A stretch of DNA of 64,000 nucleotides from BJGO01 sp964640655. GTDB lineage: Bacteria; Bacteroidota; Bacteroidia; Chitinophagales; UBA10324. The position numbers were made by a program, and so were the translations under genes. Below the pieces are notes generated by a model, which worked only from the letters and a program-made list of their open reading frames with translations, was not told the origin of the DNA and ran no database searches. Positions 57,501 to 64,000 of this stretch are shown here, in pieces (the stretch's first letter is position 1; each line of letters opens with the position of its first letter). The stretch spans positions 147,531 to 211,530 of the forward strand of contig CAZXFT010000001.1 in NCBI GenBank assembly GCA_964640655.1, in the 5' to 3' direction.

Positions 57501-57595
57501 TCTGTTGGAACACCATTTACCGGAAACGTTGATTGTGCCTGAGTTTGAATCAACAACGCAGTAAGGAGGATAAAAGTGAAAATGAAAATTCTCAT
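54587..57595 (-). CDS. double-domain secreted amidohydrolase with one intact metal site
   Basis: A 1002-residue secreted protein (signal peptide about 1-20). Two amidohydrolase-like domains lie in tandem. The N-terminal one (about 35-430) lacks the HxH metal motif, reading FIEIF near 91-95. The C-terminal one (about 560-945) has the full set: His622 and His624 (EHSHIAI), Lys704, His788 (TCHSY), His814 (FTH) and Asp868 or Asp869 (NSDDAE), with the end motif LHVDQYTGSIKVGKDADVV. A metal-dependent amidase or dipeptidase-like reaction is expected, with substrate unknown. A -7-like TACTTTAG lies upstream on the minus strand (57626-57619). Confidence 0.88.
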   Translation of the reverse strand: MRIFIFTFILLTALLIQTQAQSTFPVNGVPTESKTYTAYTHANIQVSYNQTLTDATLLMRENKIVDIGINVVLPKDCVVENLNGAWIYPSFIEIFSSYGIKIPERKKDQSQGPKFISDKPGAYNWNEAIHPELNASDYFTVDEKKAELLRAMGFGFSVSQIQDGIMRGTTSLTMCGNEREHNMILKPVVSNAWSFQKGSSTQDYPSSLMGSIALIRQTQFDAQWYQNGGSKKEINLSLQALNQSQNLPIIFEGTDEYDIIRAKKIADEFHLNIIIKGNGAEYQIADDIKSSNSCVIIPLNFPLPYDVSNAIDASYIPLVNLKHWELAPFNARILFEKKIPFIITSYGCKNEKEFFDNLRKAVDMGLPEVEALKALLFEPASRLNISSLAGSLQKDMPANFFISPVYIFSPDFKITSHIINGKTYDVKKDYNDLKEGKYRLIINKMAPFELNIVLQNNNYSGEILMGEEKFPVQVSYNKPNIALSYSLEKNSKQPANILTGYLSNDTLKGFSTLAYGSSAVWTATMIEASIKVDTAKLTKKIEVPSLLYPFQAFGFDTLPKPKNVLFKNAIVWTNEKDGILRDTDVLISNGKISAIGKNLASVNALIIDATGKHLTSGIIDEHSHIAIYKGVNEGTQSVTAEVRIGDVLLPNDVNIYRQLAGGVTASHLLHGSANAIGGQTQLIKLRWGSNADILKFSGWPGFIKFALGENVKQSNWGDRNTVRFPQTRMGVEQLIVDAFNRARIYEKLWSDYNKLNAKMKSGATPPRRDLELDALVEIMNKQRFITCHSYVQSEINMLMHVADSFGFTINTFTHILEGYKVADKMKAHGAGASSFSDWWAYKYEVIDAIPYNGTILNQVGIVTAFNSDDAEMARRLNQEAAKAVMYGGMSEEDAWKLVTLNPAKLLHVDQYTGSIKVGKDADVVLWSGNPLSMYSLCEQTYVDGICYFNLEENEKKEEYIRNEKTRLLKLMYEAKQNGTQTQPISIYVNQLYHCDSEGDFVK

Positions 57596-57683
57596 TGAAG
57601 TTTATTTCTAAGTGCGGCCTAAAGTAGATATAAATCCATTGCAGTATAAATTGAATTACATTTCCGGCTAATAAGCTTGATGA

Positions 57684-58481
57684 ATGATGTACACGTTGTT
57701 TAACACTTACAAAATCTCATACGCAAAGTATGGCGCTGCTCAAAACGTTTTAGTTCTGTTGCATGGATTTTGTGAAAACAAAAACATGTGGAATGGAATT
57801 GCCGAAAATTTGAAAAATGAAATGTGTGTATTAACAATAGACATTCCCGGTTTTGGTGATAGTGATTTTATTGTCGAAGCGAATATAGAAACGTATGCAA
57901 AGGCGGTGCGGGATGTTTTGCTTCATGAAAAAATAAACAAATGCGCCATCGTTGGACATTCTATGGGAGGTTATGTAGCACTGGCCTTTGCAGAAATGTT
58001 TCCTGATATGGTTTGCGGATTAGGATTATTTCATTCGCACCCGTTTGAAGATGACGAAATCAAAAAGCAGAACCGCAGCAAAGCCATCGAGTTGGTAGCG
58101 CAATACGGAACTGAGCGATATGTTCGAGAATTATTCAGTGGATTATTTACTGAAACCTATAAGCAGCAACAACCTGATACAGTAAAAGCCTTTATAGATG
58201 AATGTGCTCAAACACAGTCACAGTCGGTGATACAGGCATTGGCTGCTATGCGTGTCAGAAAGTACAGAACTCAGGTGCTTAAAAGTTTTACTAGAAAATG
58301 CTTGATTGTTATTGGTCGGGAGGACAGCACCATTGCATTGGATAAAAGCTTGGAAATGGCTCTTATACCCGAGGTTGCCTACTTACAGATTTTTGAAAAC
58401 TGTGGTCATATGGGTATGCTCGAACATCCCAAACGCACTATTGACGTGATAAGAAATTTTATTACTAATATATTTGAATGA
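57684..58481 (+). CDS. alpha/beta hydrolase
   Basis: A 265-residue alpha/beta-hydrolase fold enzyme. Oxyanion-hole HGFCENKNMW near 27-36, nucleophile Ser93 in GHSMGG, acid site in GREDSTIAL and catalytic His in ENCGHMGM near the C-terminus. The small lid resembles that of haloperoxidase- or MenH-like carboxylester hydrolases. Substrate unknown. It is divergent from the amidohydrolase genes. Confidence 0.9.
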   Translation: MMYTLFNTYKISYAKYGAAQNVLVLLHGFCENKNMWNGIAENLKNEMCVLTIDIPGFGDSDFIVEANIETYAKAVRDVLLHEKINKCAIVGHSMGGYVALAFAEMFPDMVCGLGLFHSHPFEDDEIKKQNRSKAIELVAQYGTERYVRELFSGLFTETYKQQQPDTVKAFIDECAQTQSQSVIQALAAMRVRKYRTQVLKSFTRKCLIVIGREDSTIALDKSLEMALIPEVAYLQIFENCGHMGMLEHPKRTIDVIRNFITNIFE

Positions 58482-58623
58482 GAGATAATAAACTGTCATT
58501 GTTAAACAGTAAAAACCCTCAGTTTAATCTATTAAATCGCGAGTTAAGGTCTAAATAGGCTCTTTCATAGGCAATTTTGCAGAATTAAAAGATTTTTCAA
58601 TAGACTTTAATCAGAATTTAATA

Positions 58624-58631
58624 TATATTTG
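58624..58631 (+). promoter_or_regulatory. -7 element TATATTTG upstream of the small secreted protein and adhesin genes
   Basis: An exact TAnnTTTG match 103 bases before the ATG at 58735. No TTTG lies at the usual -33 spacing. If used, it gives a leader of roughly 97 bases before the two-gene unit. The rest of the 253-base gap 58482-58734 shows only a short AT-rich hairpin (ACTGT ... ACAGT, 58491-58509) after the hydrolase stop. Confidence 0.35.
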
Positions 58632-58734
58632 ACCATAACTCCGCCGTAAGTTCATAGTCACTTCGGTTAACGTCAAGCATCAACAGCGCGTAAATTACGA
58701 CAGAGTTATACTCACTTGAAACCCCGAATACCGA

Positions 58735-59166
58735 ATGAATAGACTTATACAGGCTATTGTTTTATTTCTGATAAGTGCTAGTTGTGTTGGTCAGACTGTA
58801 AGTAAGACCAGTTCAACGCTAAGCAATAATGCTCATTCAAAAGACACTACACCTTCAACCGGAATCGAGTATCTAACGACGGACGGGTATCACTTTATCT
58901 TACATTATCACCAACAAGGATTAGACTCAGCTTCTTATTTGAAAGCGGCTAACTACTTTGACAGATATGATGCTTACAGATTTTATGACAAACGCCGTAC
59001 TATATATTTTACCGACAAGATGGTAAGCATAGAGTTGTTTTCAGCAAAAGAGTTAAATGAAAAATACGGCAAACGTATCAGTCCATATACCATCAAGGAT
59101 GAATCAAACTATCCACAGATTGAATTTATTTATCACAATGGAGTAATTAAGGATGTATTAAAATAA
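58735..59166 (+). CDS. small secreted protein of unknown function upstream of the giant adhesin
   Basis: 143 residues with a signal peptide (about 1-20, CVGQ). A Ser/Thr-rich segment (about 22-45) is followed by a compact, aromatic and charged domain: YHFILHYHQQGLDSASY, then RYDAYRFYDKRRTIYF and ELNEKYGKRISPY. No recognised motif. It ends 3 bases before the adhesin start, so the two are very probably co-transcribed. It may assist secretion or attachment of that adhesin. Confidence 0.7.
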   Translation: MNRLIQAIVLFLISASCVGQTVSKTSSTLSNNAHSKDTTPSTGIEYLTTDGYHFILHYHQQGLDSASYLKAANYFDRYDAYRFYDKRRTIYFTDKMVSIELFSAKELNEKYGKRISPYTIKDESNYPQIEFIYHNGVIKDVLK

Positions 59167-59169
59167 GCA

Positions 59170-62100
59170 ATGCAAAAAAGGGACCTCATATTACTAATGT
59201 TTCTATTCTCTGTATTGAAACTCAATGCACAGAATTTTAACATGGGAAATCTGGGAACTGTTACCAATGCTTGTGGGGGTAACTTTTATGATAGTGGCGG
59301 TCCCGGAGGTAATTATGGACTCAATCAAAATTATATAGCAACGTTTTGTGCGCCACCCGGACAATATATTTCATTTGATTTTACTCAATTTAATCTTGGG
59401 ACTTTTGATGATTTAACCATTTACAATGGTCCATCTACAGCTTCACCACTTATCGGAACTTTTACAGGTAACGGAGGTCCCGGTACTGTTACCTCAACAA
59501 TTGGAGGATGTCTAACATTTGATTTTTTTAGTGATCCACTTCTTTTAACGGGTACAGGCTGGACAGCTTCAATAATTTGCGGAACAACACCACCTTCTAC
59601 AGGGAATGATTGCGGAAGCGCCTCGCCTTTTTGCACAGGAACTGTTTATACTTTTCCTAATAACACAGGAGTTGCCAGTCTTGGACAAATTAATTGCTTA
59701 CTGACTACACCGAACCCGGTTTGGTATTATATGCAAATACAAAATCCGGGTAATTTGGATATAAATATTTCACAGCAAACAGGAGGCGGAGCACCAATTG
59801 ATGTTGACTTTAACCTATGGGGGCCTTTTACATCATTGTCAAACGGCTGCGCGGCAATTGCCGCCGGAACAGCACCAAATGTTGACTGCAGTTATTCAAT
59901 TGCAGCAACTGAGCAGGCAAACATTGTTGGTGCACAGGCGGGTCAGTTTTATATCATGCTGCTCACTAATTACTCCAACCAAGCCGGCAATATCACTTTT
60001 ACAAATACTGCCGGCAGCACAGCTACTACCAATTGTGCTATTTTATGCACTATCACAGATGTTACTGCCAACCCTACGGCTTGTAATGCTGCTACCAATA
60101 CCTATAACTTATCCGGTCAGGTATTTGTAACCAATCCACCAACAACCGGAACACTAACTATTACTAACAGTTGTGGAGGAAGCGTTACGCTTAATCCACC
60201 ATTTACTTCTCCTATTAATTATTCTTTAACAGGTTTATTACCAACCGGTGGCGGTTGTAATGTATCTGCAAGTTTTTCGGCAGATGCTACGTGTACTTTC
60301 ACTCAGTCTTATACATCTCCTGCCTCATGTGGTGTTACTGCTTTAAATTGTCCACAGTATGCCAATGTATCGAGTAGTCCAAATGTTGCTTGTGGTGGTC
60401 AGATATATTATCTGGAAGTTTTAAATACTGCTTGTAATGGTACAATTTCTTTTAATGTAGTTGGGAACTGGGGGACTTACCCAACTGAACTTACTTGGCA
60501 AATCACCAGCAATTTAACGGGTGCTGTTGTTGCCTCAGATTTAGTCCCAGGGAATAACGTAGCAAGTGGAAATTTCAGTATTGCTGTCGGGCCTCTAAAT
60601 CCAATAGTTACAGGTAATATTTTTACACTTACAGTTTTTGATTCTTTTGGTGATGGTTTTTCTGGAGGAGGTTTTATTTCAGTGCAACAACCCCTTGGGA
60701 CAAATATTGTTGGACCTATTAATGGAAATTTTGGAGCTACAAGTACAACAATATTTGGCGCCAATATAGCCATATCACCAGCCACAATTACAATTAATAC
60801 ACCTACTGGTCCGGTTGTAGCAACGGTCAATAACTGTGCGAAATTTAAAGTTCCAATTACTCTTCAAAACACCAATTATTGCAACACAATTTCGGTTGCT
60901 TTACCTTGGTCAATTGTTTGTCAATCAACGAGTGCAGTTATTTCAAGTGGAACCACTAATGTTACAGTATATCCCAACTTGCCTCAATCGGCATCTGATT
61001 TAGTTGACATTTCTTTTAATCAGGCTACCTGTCAATGGAATGTAACACCCCTTTCGGGTTGTACGATGGCTAACATTGGAACAGTATTTACAATTTCGCC
61101 TAATCCAGCAACACTACCTCCTCCAACAACATGCGGCGCTGGATCGCAAACATTTCAGGTTACCTATAATGGACTTTCCGGCAGTCCTAATTGTTGCTCA
61201 ACAGGCGGTCCGCTAGTTCCTATTATATATAATCAATCATTTAATCAGTCCAGCGTTACTTCAGGTACATCCCCATTTTGGACGAACTCAAACCATTCCG
61301 GAATATTAACAATACCACCTTACAACTCGGGAGGCAACGCAAATGCATTAACACTTACAGTAAATGTTTCAAATTATTGCTTCAATCAACCTGGACCAAA
61401 TGCACCTGTTAATACGGCCTATTGGATTACAATAATTATTGATGGTCAAATTGTATATGACCAAATGACGGCCAATCCTGGTCCGGCTAATTCAACTGTT
61501 AATTTGAATCTGTCAAGTATTCCAAATGGATATAATGAAAATAGTGTGATACAGGTTTATGTGTATCCTAATTCTTTTTCAGCAGGTGCTACGAATACTG
61601 TTTACAATCCGGGTGTACCCTGCCCTATACCTAATGGACAGGATGGTGTTTGGAACGCTCAGATTTCTGCTACAATTAATGCTTCATTTATACAACAGGC
61701 TCCAACAGTAGGTATTTGTAATTATAGTTCGTTTTTGCCTTCAGGCTGTTGTACTCCTGCTATTGTGCCCAATGCTAATGCATCAATTTGCAGTGGTGGT
61801 AGCTTGGCAACTCTAACGGCATGGCAAAATGCAGTTAATACTGCAAATGCAAATTGCGTAGTGTTTTCAAGCGTAACACCGGTTGCCGGAACCACTTTAC
61901 CTGATAACACTTTCCCAAATGGAATTAACAACGGAGTCGCTCCAATAAATCAAACCGTTAGTGCCTATTCTTATTGCGACAGCGATGGAAGTGGAACGAT
62001 AAACGCAGGCGATACTTACACATTAATTAGTACTTATACGTTAACTGTTAATCCGATACCCACCGTTACCACCAATCCCACAACACTTTGTGTAACACCG

Positions 62101-64000
62101 GCAGCAAATGTTACCGCATCAGGTGCTAATACATATACATGGTCCCCAACAGCAGGATTGTCCGCAACCACAGGGGCAACTGTAAATGTTAACCCAACTG
62201 TACCTACAACATATACTATTACGGGTACCAGTGCCGCAGGATGTACTGGCAGCGCAACACTTGTAGTAGACGTAAAACCAATAATTAATATTACACCTGC
62301 AGCAACTTCTATTTGTTTAGGACAAAACACTACACTTACAGCAAGTGGTAATGCTATATCGTATCAATGGTCGCCAAGTGCAACTTTAAGTTCTTCAACA
62401 GGAACAACTGTTACCGCAACACCTGGAGCCACAACAACATATACTCTTATTGGATTAGGACCAAATGGTTGTAATGCACAAACTACTCAGGTTATTACGG
62501 TTAACCCATTGCCAAGCGTCACTCCTATTGCACCAGCTGTAGCCAGTATTTGTCAGGGTCAAAGTATTAATCTTTCAACATCAGGAAATGCAGCTACATA
62601 TACCTGGTCACCGGCTACTGGCTTAAACACCACAACAGGTACTGCGGTTTCTGCCTCGCCAACGGCTTCTACAACATACACTATGGTGGCAACCAGCGCA
62701 TTTGGTTGTACTACTTCACAAACTATAAACGTTAATGTTAATACTATTCAGGTAACCCCTAACTCATATGGTCCTATATGTCAGGGAGGTTGCGTGAACT
62801 TATTTAATAATGTGATTGTGCCTCCGGCATCTTTTACATATACAGGGCCACAGGCTTTTGGAAGTGGAATGACTATTTCATCATTAACACAAAACACCTA
62901 TTGTGGCACTCTTCAATCAGGTAGTATTTTGAGTGTATGTGTTAATATAACTTTTCCTAATATTTCTCAACTTCAACTTATTCTTCAGTCCCCAAGTGGT
63001 GCACAGGTTACATTAATATCTAATCCTGCTGTTGCTGGTGGAAACATGGTGAATACATGTTTTTCAACAGTAGGGGCAGCTTTTGCTGGACCCGCACCAT
63101 TTACAAATACCTATGCCCTCCCCATTGGTCAAACATTTAATTTGATGAATGGAAGCTCAATAAATGGGTTGTGGCGCCTGGTAGTGGTTAACGCATCGGG
63201 TTTGGCAGGTACTATAAATAGTTGGTCCGTAAATATTCAACCTCCTCCAAGTGCATACACCTATGCTTGGTCTCCGGCTACAGGTTTAAGTTCTACTAAT
63301 GGCCAAACGGTAACTGCTTGTCCGACAGCCAACACAACATATACATTAACCGTGACGGATGCCTGTACCGGCTGTAGTGGAACTGGTACTTTCCCGGTAA
63401 CCGTATTCCCTCCAATCAACCCAAGCATCAATCCGTCAATATCTACAATATGTCCCGGTAACAGCACTACAATAACTGCTAACCCTGCTGGAATGACGTA
63501 CCTCTGGTCTAATGCTGCTACAACACAGAGCATTACGGTAAGTCCAGGTAGTACAACCTCATATAATGTAACGGTAACAGATGTGAATGGATGTAGCGGT
63601 ACTGCTTCTGCTACCGTGAATATAGATATACTTCCTGTTCCAGTTGTAAACAATCAAGTAATATGTGTAGGTGCCAGTGCGACATTAACTGCTACTCCGG
63701 CAGGTATGAATTATCTGTGGTCTAATGCTGCTACAACTCAAAGCATTACGGTAAGTCCGGGCGGTACCACATCATACAGTGTAACCGTAACAAATGCGAA
63801 TGGATGCAGTGGAAGTGCTAGTGGCACAGTAACGGTAAATGTTATTCCTCCTCCTGTTTTAGCTTGTTATGAAACCGCGACGTGGAATCCAACGACGTGC
63901 GTATGGGATGTAACGGGCACACAGCCACCGGCACCGACGGTACTGTGTTATGAAACCGCGACGTGGAATCCAACGACGTGCGTATGGGATGTAACGGGCA
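59170..64000 (+). CDS. giant secreted adhesin with CUB, Ig-like and P-domains, partial at the window end
   Basis: The reading frame stays open from the ATG at 59170 to the end: 1610 codons without a stop, 3' end outside the window. Signal peptide about 1-21 (LKLNAQ). A CUB-like domain (about 39-141) has DSGGPGGNYG, FDDLTIYNGPSTASPLIG and paired Cys. Cys-rich beta domains follow to about 950. From about 958 there are Ig/PKD-like repeats of about 70-80 residues with phrases such as YTWSPTAGL and YTWSPATGL. A proprotein-convertase P-domain-like unit (about 1235-1357, ending GLWRLVVVNASGLAG) interrupts them. From 1566 it ends in Cys-Trp repeats (YETATWNP, CVWDVTG). This architecture is typical of T9SS cargo, often with a type B sorting domain, which is not visible here. 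Confidence 0.88.
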   Translation, partial: MQKRDLILLMFLFSVLKLNAQNFNMGNLGTVTNACGGNFYDSGGPGGNYGLNQNYIATFCAPPGQYISFDFTQFNLGTFDDLTIYNGPSTASPLIGTFTGNGGPGTVTSTIGGCLTFDFFSDPLLLTGTGWTASIICGTTPPSTGNDCGSASPFCTGTVYTFPNNTGVASLGQINCLLTTPNPVWYYMQIQNPGNLDINISQQTGGGAPIDVDFNLWGPFTSLSNGCAAIAAGTAPNVDCSYSIAATEQANIVGAQAGQFYIMLLTNYSNQAGNITFTNTAGSTATTNCAILCTITDVTANPTACNAATNTYNLSGQVFVTNPPTTGTLTITNSCGGSVTLNPPFTSPINYSLTGLLPTGGGCNVSASFSADATCTFTQSYTSPASCGVTALNCPQYANVSSSPNVACGGQIYYLEVLNTACNGTISFNVVGNWGTYPTELTWQITSNLTGAVVASDLVPGNNVASGNFSIAVGPLNPIVTGNIFTLTVFDSFGDGFSGGGFISVQQPLGTNIVGPINGNFGATSTTIFGANIAISPATITINTPTGPVVATVNNCAKFKVPITLQNTNYCNTISVALPWSIVCQSTSAVISSGTTNVTVYPNLPQSASDLVDISFNQATCQWNVTPLSGCTMANIGTVFTISPNPATLPPPTTCGAGSQTFQVTYNGLSGSPNCCSTGGPLVPIIYNQSFNQSSVTSGTSPFWTNSNHSGILTIPPYNSGGNANALTLTVNVSNYCFNQPGPNAPVNTAYWITIIIDGQIVYDQMTANPGPANSTVNLNLSSIPNGYNENSVIQVYVYPNSFSAGATNTVYNPGVPCPIPNGQDGVWNAQISATINASFIQQAPTVGICNYSSFLPSGCCTPAIVPNANASICSGGSLATLTAWQNAVNTANANCVVFSSVTPVAGTTLPDNTFPNGINNGVAPINQTVSAYSYCDSDGSGTINAGDTYTLISTYTLTVNPIPTVTTNPTTLCVTPAANVTASGANTYTWSPTAGLSATTGATVNVNPTVPTTYTITGTSAAGCTGSATLVVDVKPIINITPAATSICLGQNTTLTASGNAISYQWSPSATLSSSTGTTVTATPGATTTYTLIGLGPNGCNAQTTQVITVNPLPSVTPIAPAVASICQGQSINLSTSGNAATYTWSPATGLNTTTGTAVSASPTASTTYTMVATSAFGCTTSQTINVNVNTIQVTPNSYGPICQGGCVNLFNNVIVPPASFTYTGPQAFGSGMTISSLTQNTYCGTLQSGSILSVCVNITFPNISQLQLILQSPSGAQVTLISNPAVAGGNMVNTCFSTVGAAFAGPAPFTNTYALPIGQTFNLMNGSSINGLWRLVVVNASGLAGTINSWSVNIQPPPSAYTYAWSPATGLSSTNGQTVTACPTANTTYTLTVTDACTGCSGTGTFPVTVFPPINPSINPSISTICPGNSTTITANPAGMTYLWSNAATTQSITVSPGSTTSYNVTVTDVNGCSGTASATVNIDILPVPVVNNQVICVGASATLTATPAGMNYLWSNAATTQSITVSPGGTTSYSVTVTNANGCSGSASGTVTVNVIPPPVLACYETATWNPTTCVWDVTGTQPPAPTVLCYETATWNPTTCVWDVTG
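62041..62760 (+). repeat. three Ig/PKD-like protein repeats in the adhesin
   Basis: Three units of 80 codons each at 62041-62280, 62281-62520 and 62521-62760, aligned by YTWSPTAGLS, YQWSPSATLS and YTWSPATGLN and by an ICxG-type start in the latter two. DNA similarity is only partial, so the duplications are old compared with the later repeats. Confidence 0.75.
63481..63837 (+). repeat. near-duplicate Ig-like repeats, 213-base period
   Basis: Two units with a 213-base (71-codon) period and high DNA identity. The phrase LWSNAATTQSITVSPG occurs at about 63502-63549 and again at about 63715-63762. Differences are mostly third-position changes, so this duplication is recent relative to the units before it. 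Confidence 0.8.
63865..64000 (+). repeat. 81-base tandem repeat, GC-shifted, continuing past the window
   Basis: Copy 1 is 63865-63945; copy 2 starts at 63946 and is cut by the window end. All 55 visible bases of copy 2 equal copy 1. Each unit encodes 27 residues (CYETATWNP, TTCVWDVTG, then a TQPPAPTVL linker). By hand count the unit is about 58 percent GC (47 of 81), clearly above the neighbouring sequence. Confidence 0.9.

Noticed and set aside
59798..60130. Plus-strand 110-codon frame inside the adhesin
   Set aside because: It lies in another frame of the continuous adhesin gene and shows no domain motif.
61722..63653. Several minus-strand Val/Pro-rich open frames over the adhesin
   Set aside because: They are long only because the Thr/Asn-rich plus-strand codons avoid antisense stops. 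The plus frame is open throughout and has clear domain motifs.

Overview
The window is chromosomal DNA of a Bacteroidota bacterium, probably of the Chitinophagales/Sphingobacteriia side. The evidence is a type IX secretion (T9SS)/gliding core (PorU, PorV, a PorP/SprF protein, GldJ), a YPNP-type T9SS sorting domain, promoters of the TTTG ... TAnnTTTG form, moderate-to-low GC, and T9SS-cargo-style adhesins. Nothing looks like a plasmid or prophage. I found no tRNA, rRNA, CRISPR array or insertion sequence.

Layout. (1) 1-9.0 kb is an exopolysaccharide locus: a polytopic membrane protein (minus), an AsnB-type amidotransferase, a GT4 glycosyltransferase, a Wza-like export lipoprotein, a Wzc-like tyrosine kinase with a 40-residue Tyr/Gly tail, and a WecA/TagO-type initiating transferase. 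(2) 9.0-14.5 kb is mixed: an acidic amino acid symporter, ScpA, a sulfotransferase, an MFS transporter, and an ECF sigma factor overlapping a small membrane protein gene. (3) 14.5-24.2 kb is the T9SS core: ispF, porV and porU on minus, then porP/sprF-like, gldJ and murF on plus. (4) 24.2-32.3 kb holds prfA, a secreted protein, an SLC45-like sugar transporter, a two-component system, a coiled-coil membrane protein and a POT peptide transporter. (5) 32.5-36.5 kb is a 1355-residue secreted protein with a type A T9SS sorting domain. (6) 36.6-41.8 kb has small membrane or secreted proteins and a class II (B12-dependent) ribonucleotide reductase. (7) 42.1-49.3 kb is a tight six-gene operon: ABC exporter, two adjacent sulfotransferases, glycosyltransferase, second AsnB-type protein, WbqC. 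It looks like a glycan-building and decorating unit. (8) 49.3-58.5 kb has an ABC-2 type Na+/drug exporter pair, an M28 peptidase, an ACP phosphodiesterase-like protein, a pair of secreted amidohydrolases (one catalytically degenerate) and an alpha/beta hydrolase. (9) 58.7-64.0 kb has a small secreted protein and the first 1610 codons of a giant adhesin that runs off the window.

How the parts fit. The T9SS core would secrete and surface-anchor the two large repeat proteins. The EPS locus and the sulfotransferase operon would supply the surface glycan. Three sulfotransferases in one window suggest that some surface glycan is sulfated, but that is inference. The most interesting items are the sulfotransferase/AsnB/WbqC operon, a P-domain apparently nested inside an Ig-like repeat of the giant adhesin, DNA-identical GC-shifted repeats at the window end, and a two-protein amidohydrolase set in which only one of three domains keeps the full metal-site residue set.
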